A DNA stretch of 7,107 nucleotides from the NCBI GenBank assembly GCA_965653225.1, contig CBFGZI010000165.1, forward strand, positions 1 to 7,107, given 5' to 3'. Below, piece after piece: positions 1 to 5,298 of the stretch. Each line of letters begins with the position of its first letter. Position 1 is the first letter of the stretch. The notes under the pieces were generated by a model, which saw only the letters and a list, made by a program, of their open reading frames with translations, had not been told where the DNA came from and ran no database searches. Source of the stretch: JALZDI01 sp965653225. Its GTDB lineage: Bacteria > Actinomycetota > Actinomycetes > Propionibacteriales > Nocardioidaceae. Both the position numbers and the translations under genes were made by a program.

Positions 1-1440
1 GACCGTCTGGACACGGGGGAGCACGCCGGCTTAGAGCACTCGCTGAAGCAGCGGCACATGACCCTGATCGCGCTCGGCGGTGTGATCGGCGCCGGTCTGT
101 TCATCGGCAGCGGGGTGGTGATCAACGAGACCGGCCCGGCGGCCGTGATCTCGTTCCTGCTGGCCGGAATCCTGGCCATCCTGGTGATGCGGATGCTCGG
201 CGAGATGGCCGCGGCCAAGCCGGCCGTCGGCTCGTTCTACGAGTACGCCCGTGCCGCGTTGGGGGACCGCGCGGGCTTCGCCATCGGCTGGATGTACTGG
301 TACTTCTGGGTGATCGTGGTGGCGGTCGAGGCGGTCGCCGGCGCGGCACTCATCCAGGAGTGGCTCCCGCAGGTGCCGTTGTGGGTCCTGAGCCTGGCGC
401 TCATGCTCACGCTGACGGTGACCAACCTCGTCTCGGTCCGGTCCTACGGCGAGTTCGAGTACTGGTTCTCGTCGGTGAAGGTCGCCGCGATCATCGTGTT
501 CATCGTCGTCGGCGGAGCCTTCGTGCTGGGCCTGTGGCCCGGCCAGTCGGTCGACTTCAGCAACCTCACCGCGCACGGCGGCTTCGCGCCCAAGGGCATC
601 CTGCCGGTGCTGGTCGCCGTGGTTCCGGCGGTCGCGTTCTTCACCGGTGCGGAGATCGCCACGATCGCCGCCGCGGAGTCTGCCGAGCCGCGCAAGGCGG
701 TCGCCCGCGCGACGAACTCGGTCATCCTTCGCGTGCTGATCTTCTACGTCGGCTCGGTGTTCCTCGTCGTCGCGATCCGTCCGTGGGACAGCCAGGCGGT
801 CCTTTCGAGTCCTTACGTCGGTGCGCTGCAGTTCATGGACGTCCCGGCGGCCGCGCAGATCATGAACGCGATTGTCCTGACCGCAGTGCTGTCGGCGCTC
901 AACTCCGGCCTGTACACCGCCTCGCGCATCATGTTCGCCCTCACGCGTCACCACGACGCGCCGCAGGGTCTCACCAAGCTGAGCAAGCGTGGTGTTCCGG
1001 TCCGGGCGATCCTGCTCGCGACCGTTCTGGGCTACGTCTCGGTCGTGATGTCGTACGTGTCACCCGACCAGGTCTTCTCGTTCCTCATCCACTCCTACGG
1101 CGCGGTCGCGCTGTTCGTCTACACGCTCATCTGCCTTTCCCAGATCAAGCTCCGCAGGCAGCTCGAGCGGGAGGACCCCGACAGCCTCGTGATCAAGATG
1201 TGGCTCTTCCCGTACCTGAGCTGGTTCACGGTCGCCGCAATGGTCACCGTGACGGTATCCATGGGCATCATGTCGGACACCAGGACGGACTTCCTTCTCA
1301 GCGTCGTCACGCTGGTCGCGATCCTGGTGGCGTACGAGGTCCGCAGGTGGCGCAGGCCGAGGACCCTCGAGGTGGACGAGCCGGCACTGGCCACGTCGGA
1401 CGGACAGGAGGTGCCTGCGCGCGGCACCCTGCAGCCCTAG
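1..1440 (+). CDS. GabP-like APC-family amino acid permease (5' end outside window)
   Basis: Inner-membrane secondary transporter of the amino acid-polyamine-organocation superfamily, most like GABA permease and related amino acid transporters. The frame is open from base 1, and codons before the Met at base 58 read LEHSLKQRHMTLIALGGVIG, the conserved family N-terminus, so the true start is upstream and only a few residues are probably missing (479 codons remain). Numbering from that Met: the unwound TM1 glycine motif GVIGAGLFIGSG is at 9-20. The family signature GAEIATIAAAESAEPRKA is at 197-214, followed by VARATN. About 12 hydrophobic segments are visible, ending in a charged cytoplasmic tail from about 428. 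The stop is TAG at 1438-1440. A rare TTA leucine codon sits at 31-33. Substrate cannot be read from sequence. GABA or another amino acid is the family expectation, and taurine is an inference from the nearby xsc. It converges on the cobT-like gene. Confidence 0.9.
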   Translation, partial: DRLDTGEHAGLEHSLKQRHMTLIALGGVIGAGLFIGSGVVINETGPAAVISFLLAGILAILVMRMLGEMAAAKPAVGSFYEYARAALGDRAGFAIGWMYWYFWVIVVAVEAVAGAALIQEWLPQVPLWVLSLALMLTLTVTNLVSVRSYGEFEYWFSSVKVAAIIVFIVVGGAFVLGLWPGQSVDFSNLTAHGGFAPKGILPVLVAVVPAVAFFTGAEIATIAAAESAEPRKAVARATNSVILRVLIFYVGSVFLVVAIRPWDSQAVLSSPYVGALQFMDVPAAAQIMNAIVLTAVLSALNSGLYTASRIMFALTRHHDAPQGLTKLSKRGVPVRAILLATVLGYVSVVMSYVSPDQVFSFLIHSYGAVALFVYTLICLSQIKLRRQLEREDPDSLVIKMWLFPYLSWFTVAAMVTVTVSMGIMSDTRTDFLLSVVTLVAILVAYEVRRWRRPRTLEVDEPALATSDGQEVPARGTLQP

Positions 1441-1468
1441 TCCTTGGAGTCGGCCGTGTTTTGTCGCG

Positions 1469-1515
1469 GCTGGGGAAACTCTTCCCTCGCTTTTCGGGGG
1501 GATTGTTTCCCCAGC
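1469..1515. terminator. Bidirectional stem-loop terminator between convergent genes
   Basis: GCTGGGGAAAC at 1469-1479 is perfectly complementary to GTTTCCCCAGC at 1505-1515, an 11-bp stem. Inside the loop TCCC-T-C at 1483-1488 can pair with G-GGGGGA at 1497-1502, allowing one G-T pair, so the hairpin is extended. It lies 28 bases after the permease stop and 20 bases after the cobT-like stop on the other strand. It therefore fits a shared rho-independent-type terminator. There is no long U-run on either side, which is common in high-GC actinobacteria. Termination itself is inferred. Confidence 0.7.
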
Positions 1516-1521
1516 ACCTCA

Positions 1522-1536
1522 AGCGTCATCGACGCT
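1522..1536. terminator. Small second hairpin touching the cobT-like stop codon
   Basis: AGCGTC (1522-1527), a 3-base loop ATC, then GACGCT (1531-1536) form a perfect 6-bp stem. Base 1536 is the last base of the minus-strand TGA stop, so the hairpin begins right at the end of the cobT-like reading frame. It could help end the minus-strand transcript or protect its 3' end together with the larger stem-loop at 1469-1515. With such short arms, chance is possible. Confidence 0.35.
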
Positions 1537-3269
1537 CAACGTCGGTGGGCCCCAGCGAGCAGGCGCACGACCTCGCGAACCGTTGCGTTCGAGACGCCGC
1601 CGGACAGGTCGAGTGCCTGCGCGCGCGGGTAGTACGGGCTCAGGTCGAGACCCACGCCGAGCCCGACGACCTCCACGTCGGGGGACTCGGAGACCCCGGC
1701 CACCTCCTGCCGAAGATGGCTGTCGAGATAGTGCTCGTCGTTGGCAAGGTTGGTAGCGCCGTCCATCGGACTGCCGTCCGACACCACGACGAGGATCCGC
1801 CGCTCCTCGGGCCGCGTCTGCATCCGGGTCCGGGCCCAGGCAAGGGCCTCGCCGTCAACGCCCTCGCGGAACAGGTCGCGGCGCAGCAGGCCGGCGACAC
1901 CGCGACGGCCCAGGCGCCAGGGCCTGTCGGCGTCCTTGAAGACGATGTGGCACAGCTCGTTCAGCCTGCCCGGGTGGGGCGGGCTGCCGGCACGCTTCCA
2001 GTCGCGCGCGGCACGGCCGCCGTGCCAGGTGCTGGTGGTGAAGCCGAGCACCTCCGTACGCACCCCGGCGAGCTCCAGCGCACGCCCGAACACGTCGACC
2101 AGCACGGCGACGGACTCGGCGTGCTGCTTCATCGAGCCCGAGCAGTCGACGAGGAACGTGACGATGCAGTCGGCGACCGGCTCGACCCGTTCGGTACGGA
2201 ACACCCGGTGGTCCTCGGGTGAGGTCACCAGCTGGGCGAGGCGTCGCCCGTCGATCCGGCCCTCGTCCTGACCGCCGTCCCAGCCGTCCCAGGCTGGTTC
2301 GGCGAGGACCGCCTGCAGCTCACGGCCCAGGCGCAAGATGTTGACCCCCTCATGGGCCACCCGCCGGTCGAGCGCCTCCCGGAAGCCGCGGAGCTGTTCG
2401 GCCCGGACGAGAGACGTGATGTGGCGCTGCTGGTCGTACGCCGTTGTGAACACTCGGTACGGCTGCTGCTCAAGGTCCAGCGTCCGGCTGGCTCCGTGGC
2501 CCGCGGTGGTGAAGCCCTCGGTGCTCTCGTCGAAGTCCACGAACAGCGTGAACGCCACGTCGTCCTCGCTGCCTCCGGAGTCCTCGGAGTCCGATGAGTC
2601 GTCGGTGTCAGCCGAGTCGGCGCCGTCGCCGCCGGCGAGCATCCCCGCCACCGTGTGCGCGATCGTGGCCGCGTGCTCGGCGTACGCGCGCTGGTCGTGC
2701 CGGTGCCGCCGCAGGGCGGCGACCTCGTTGCCCAGCACGGGTGCGATGGCCGCCCGCGTCGCCTCCAGCAGGTCCTCGGTCTCCTCGACCACCGGCTCGC
2801 CGGTGACCCGGGCGCGGCACACCTGGGTCACCGTGTACAGCAGCAGGCCGCGTGCCGACTCGGTCATCCCGGAACGTTCAAAGGTGCGCGACCACCGCTC
2901 GTGGCGGTGTCGCAGGTTGGCGGCCACCCCGGCCAGACGAGCGGGCGCGAGCGACTCGACCCGGAACTGCTCGAGCATCTCGAACAGCGCACGCTCCACG
3001 GTCCCGTCCGGTGTGAGAGTGCGGTGCAGGTCGGAGTCGGAGTACGCCAGGCGCAGCGCCATGCCGTCGGCGGCGCCGCGGAACGAGCCGAAGTCCTCGT
3101 GCGGCTCGGGGTACAGGTGCGGTGCGTGCAGCGGCAGCCGGCGATCGCCGCGGTGCAGCAGCCGGCCGCGGAAGTGCAGGTCGCGCTGTCCGCTGAGTGC
3201 CCTGATCGCGGCGACGCAGAGCTCCTCGACCTCCTGCTGGTGCCGTGCCTCCGACGCCGTGGTCTGCAT
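1536..3269 (-). CDS. cobT: CobT-like VWA-domain cobaltochelatase subunit
   Basis: 577-residue protein matching the CobT family over its whole length. In aerobic cobaltochelatase CobT works with the AAA+ protein CobS to drive ATP-dependent cobalt insertion by CobN into hydrogenobyrinic acid a,c-diamide. The N-terminal all-helical part covers about 1-210 (family-type stretch GMALRLAYSDSDLHR near 69-83). An acidic Ser/Asp/Glu linker lies at about 213-237. The C-terminal VWA domain starts near 366. The MIDAS metal site is visible as D375-x-S377-x-S379 (DCSGSM), with Thr at 411/412 in GFTT and Asp498 in SDGSPMD. CobT-type blocks GRLNELCHIVFK (434-445) and GEALAWA (473-479) flank these. The ATG at 3269-3267 is the first in-frame start after the cobS-like stop, 14 bases away. 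Upstream in-frame codons are not starts. No clear Shine-Dalgarno is seen, so coupled translation is likely. No CobN is in the window, so the partner and metal are unproven. Confidence 0.85.
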   Translation of the reverse strand: MQTTASEARHQQEVEELCVAAIRALSGQRDLHFRGRLLHRGDRRLPLHAPHLYPEPHEDFGSFRGAADGMALRLAYSDSDLHRTLTPDGTVERALFEMLEQFRVESLAPARLAGVAANLRHRHERWSRTFERSGMTESARGLLLYTVTQVCRARVTGEPVVEETEDLLEATRAAIAPVLGNEVAALRRHRHDQRAYAEHAATIAHTVAGMLAGGDGADSADTDDSSDSEDSGGSEDDVAFTLFVDFDESTEGFTTAGHGASRTLDLEQQPYRVFTTAYDQQRHITSLVRAEQLRGFREALDRRVAHEGVNILRLGRELQAVLAEPAWDGWDGGQDEGRIDGRRLAQLVTSPEDHRVFRTERVEPVADCIVTFLVDCSGSMKQHAESVAVLVDVFGRALELAGVRTEVLGFTTSTWHGGRAARDWKRAGSPPHPGRLNELCHIVFKDADRPWRLGRRGVAGLLRRDLFREGVDGEALAWARTRMQTRPEERRILVVVSDGSPMDGATNLANDEHYLDSHLRQEVAGVSESPDVEVVGLGVGLDLSPYYPRAQALDLSGGVSNATVREVVRLLAGAHRR

Positions 3270-3283
3270 GCCGTGCCGGCTAC

Positions 3284-4255
3284 TCAGGTGTTGGTGGACG
3301 CGCTGTGGACGTAGGACTCGTCGAGCTCGCGGCCCATGCACCGCTGGTAGTACTCCGCGACCACGGGCCGCTCGGCCTCGTCGCACTTGTTCAGGAACGA
3401 CAGCCGGAACGCGCGCTCGATGTCGCCGAACACCTGGACGTTCTCGGCCCAGGTGATCACCGTGCGCGGCGACATCAGCGTCGACAGGTCGCCGGCGTGG
3501 AAGCCCTGCCGGGTCAGGGTGGCCACCGAGACCATCGCGGCCACCTGGTCGCGGCCGGACGGACCGTCGAGCTCGGGCACGCGGGCGGTGACGATCGCGA
3601 TCTCCTCCTCGACCGGGAGGTAGTTCAGCGACGCGACGATGTTCCACCGGTCGATCTGCGCATGGTTGAGCCGCTGTGCCCCGTGGTAGAGGCCGTTGAG
3701 GTTGCCGAGCCCGACGGTGTTGGCGGTCGCGAACAGCCGGAAGTACGGGTGCGGCTGCAGCACCCGGCTCTGGTCCATGAGCGTGAGCCGACCTTGCCGC
3801 TCGAGCACCCGCTGAATCACGAACATGACGTCGGGACGTCCCGCGTCGTACTCGTCGAACACCAGCGCCACGGGCCGCTGCAGCGCCCAGGGCACGATGC
3901 CCTCCTGGAACTCGGTGACCTGCTGCCCCTCGCGCACGACGACCGCGTCGCGGCCGACCAGGTCGAGCCGGCTGATGTGGCCGTCGAGGTTCACCCGTAC
4001 ACACGGCCAGTTCAGCCGGGCGGCCACCTGCTCGATGTGCGTGGACTTGCCGGTGCCGTGCAGACCCTGCACGAGCACGCGCCGGTTGCGGCTGAACCCG
4101 GCGAGCAGCGCCAGCGTGACGTCGGGGTTGAAGCGATAGGCGTCGTCGACCTCGGGCACGTGCTCGTCGACCTCGCTGAACGCGGGCACGACCAGGTCGG
4201 AGTCGATCCCGAAGACGTCGCGTACCGCGACCTCGCGGTCCGGAGCCGCGGTCAT
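3284..4255 (-). CDS. cobS: CobS-like AAA+ ATPase (cobaltochelatase subunit, MoxR type)
   Basis: 323-residue AAA+ ATPase, the usual CobS length. CobS forms rings that hydrolyse ATP and, with CobT, energise CobN in cobalt chelation. Visible motifs are the family N-terminus VFGIDSDLVVPAFSE (14-28), Walker A GLHGTGKS (64-71) followed by THIEQVAARLNWPCVRVNL, and Walker B ALVFDEYD (130-137) followed by AGRPDVMFVIQRVLE. Sensor 1 is FATANT (Asn179), and QIDRWN contains a candidate arginine finger, Arg203. SPRTVITWAENVQVFGD (262-278) and FLNKCDE (287-293) are typical CobS blocks. The start is the ATG at 4255-4253, which overlaps the TGA of the iclR gene by four bases (ATGA). There is no Shine-Dalgarno before it, so translational coupling is likely. 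Longer upstream frames read as out-of-frame shadow. Assignment to CobS rather than generic MoxR is strong. The cellular target is inferred. Confidence 0.9.
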   Translation of the reverse strand: MTAAPDREVAVRDVFGIDSDLVVPAFSEVDEHVPEVDDAYRFNPDVTLALLAGFSRNRRVLVQGLHGTGKSTHIEQVAARLNWPCVRVNLDGHISRLDLVGRDAVVVREGQQVTEFQEGIVPWALQRPVALVFDEYDAGRPDVMFVIQRVLERQGRLTLMDQSRVLQPHPYFRLFATANTVGLGNLNGLYHGAQRLNHAQIDRWNIVASLNYLPVEEEIAIVTARVPELDGPSGRDQVAAMVSVATLTRQGFHAGDLSTLMSPRTVITWAENVQVFGDIERAFRLSFLNKCDEAERPVVAEYYQRCMGRELDESYVHSASTNT

Positions 4256-5169
4256 GAGGCGCTGGAACCGGCGACCGGGGTGTCGACGCGGGTCTCGCCG
4301 GCGGCGTTGCGCGGGGCGCGGGACGCGGTGTCGGCGGCGCCCTCGGTCTCGATGTCGGCGATCGCGGCGGCGGCCCGCTGCAGCGCCGGCAGCAGCTGCA
4401 GGGCCTTGTCGGTCGTGAGCCGGATGACCGGTGCCTGCACCGCCACGCACAGGTTGGAGCGGCCGGCGCCGCCGGGCACCAGCACCGCCACGCAGATGAG
4501 CCCGGGCAGGAACTCCTCGTCGTCGAGGGCGAAGCCGTCTCGTCGTGCGCGCTTGAGGTCTCGCTCCAGCACCTCGAGGTCGGTGATCGTGTTGCGGGTG
4601 TACTGCTTCAGCGGCGCGTGCGCGAGCAGCTTGCGGCGCTGTGACGGGCTCAGCTGCGACAGGATCATCTTCCCGCTGGCCGAGCAGTGCACGGGTACGC
4701 GTGACCCCGGACGCAGGTAGAAGCGCAGCGGCTCAGGAGTCTCGACGCGGTCGAGGTAGACGACCTCGTTACCCGACAGCGCGGTGATGTTGCAGCTCTC
4801 GCCGACCTCGTCGACCAAGTGGCGCAGCACCGCGTGCCGGGCGCCGTGCTGGGTGGAGTTGAGCAGCAGGTTCTCGGCCAGCCGGCGCAGACGGGTGCCG
4901 GTGCCGTAGTGGCGGCCGTCGGCCTGGCGGAACAGCAGCCCCGCGCTCTCGAGCTGCTGCAGCATCCGGTGCAGCGTGGGCTTGGGCAGGCCGGTCTCCT
5001 CGACCAGGCCGGGCAGGGACACGAACTGGTCCTTGGACGCGATCAGCTCCAGCAGCGCGAACAGCCGCAGGGTCGGAGTGTCGCCGTTCAGCTCGCCCGC
5101 GGCCTCGACGCCTCGTACGCGTTCCATCACCGTCGTCCCCTCGCCGTCCCGATCCGACATACGCTGCAT
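4252..5169 (-). CDS. IclR-family transcriptional regulator
   Basis: Cytoplasmic DNA-binding regulator. From the ATG at 5169-5167 it has 305 residues. The N-terminal winged helix-turn-helix lies at about 33-82, with the recognition-helix region GLPKPTLHRMLQQLESAGLL at 60-79. A typical IclR effector-binding domain follows at about 105-270, including VVYLDRVE (136-143), HCSASGKMIL (161-170), RRDGFALDDEEFLPGL (209-224) and CVAVQAPV (241-248). The last 30 or so residues are a low-complexity Ala/Thr/Arg tail beyond the usual domain. The start is uncertain. In-frame alternatives are ATG at 5160, GTG at 5130 and ATG at 5127; the last two follow a GAGGGGA stretch and give about 291-292 residues, closer to family length. 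Position suggests it controls divergent xsc and its own operon. The effector is unknown; a sulfonate intermediate is an inference. It overlaps the cobS-like start by four bases. Confidence 0.9.
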   Translation of the reverse strand: MQRMSDRDGEGTTVMERVRGVEAAGELNGDTPTLRLFALLELIASKDQFVSLPGLVEETGLPKPTLHRMLQQLESAGLLFRQADGRHYGTGTRLRRLAENLLLNSTQHGARHAVLRHLVDEVGESCNITALSGNEVVYLDRVETPEPLRFYLRPGSRVPVHCSASGKMILSQLSPSQRRKLLAHAPLKQYTRNTITDLEVLERDLKRARRDGFALDDEEFLPGLICVAVLVPGGAGRSNLCVAVQAPVIRLTTDKALQLLPALQRAAAAIADIETEGAADTASRAPRNAAGETRVDTPVAGSSAS

Positions 5170-5190
5170 CTCAGTTTCTCTTACGGTGCG

Positions 5191-5219
5191 TTGACCGTCC
5201 TCAGGTACCCGCATATAGT
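5191..5219 (+). promoter_or_regulatory. Predicted vegetative-type promoter for xsc
   Basis: TTGACC at 5191-5196 and TATAGT at 5214-5219 are separated by exactly 17 bases. Each differs from the sigma-70/sigma-A consensus hexamers at one position. Transcription would start near 5226, leaving an untranslated leader of roughly 70 bases before xsc. A/T-rich hexamers are rare in this GC-rich window, which adds weight. On the opposite strand TATATG (5217-5212) overlaps the same -10 and could serve the iclR operon, but no good -35 partner was found for it. Confidence 0.65.
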
Positions 5220-5228
5220 CGCACCATA

Positions 5229-5242
5229 TCCTGAATACAGGA
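5229..5242. promoter_or_regulatory. Candidate regulator operator (short dyad)
   Basis: TCCTGAATACAGGA is a dyad with 5-bp arms TCCTG/CAGGA around AATA. It sits immediately after the predicted xsc transcription start and upstream of the divergent iclR gene. This is a suitable place for a local repressor to block xsc, and its size resembles operators of dimeric winged-helix regulators such as IclR proteins. Binding by the neighbouring regulator is inferred only from position. Confidence 0.4.
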
Positions 5243-5284
5243 ACGCTTCGTACCAGATTTTTGTTCGGGGTCCCGTTCGGCTGC

Positions 5285-5292
5285 AGGAGAGG
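5285..5292 (+). promoter_or_regulatory. Ribosome binding site of xsc
   Basis: AGGAGAGG lies six bases before the ATG at 5299, a strong Shine-Dalgarno at good spacing. It decides the start of xsc in favour of 5299 over the internal ATG at 5353 (Met19), which would match the shorter N-terminus of some Xsc proteins. Confidence 0.8.
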
Positions 5293-5298
5293 AATCGC

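Noticed and set aside
360..2222. Long plus-strand frame running through the permease, the convergent gap and the cobT-like gene
   Set aside because: It crosses a terminator-like hairpin and two genes in conflicting frames, and its Arg/Gly/Pro-rich translation has no recognisable domain.
3270..4004. Upstream extension of the CobT frame into the cobS-like gene
   Set aside because: It is out of frame with a complete CobS-like protein with intact motifs, is Arg/Pro-rich and carries no CobT similarity.
3245..4720. Long open frame on the plus strand opposite the cobS-like gene and the 3' part of iclR
   Set aside because: Its translation is rich in Arg, His, Val and Asp without domain motifs and mirrors the codon bias of the strong minus-strand genes. 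It is a typical high-GC shadow frame.
5263..5280. Direct repeat GTTCGG twice (5263-5268, 5275-5280) and a small GGG-T-CCC dyad in the xsc leader
   Set aside because: Six-base repeats are expected by chance in this composition, and no aptamer-like or attenuator structure could be built from them.
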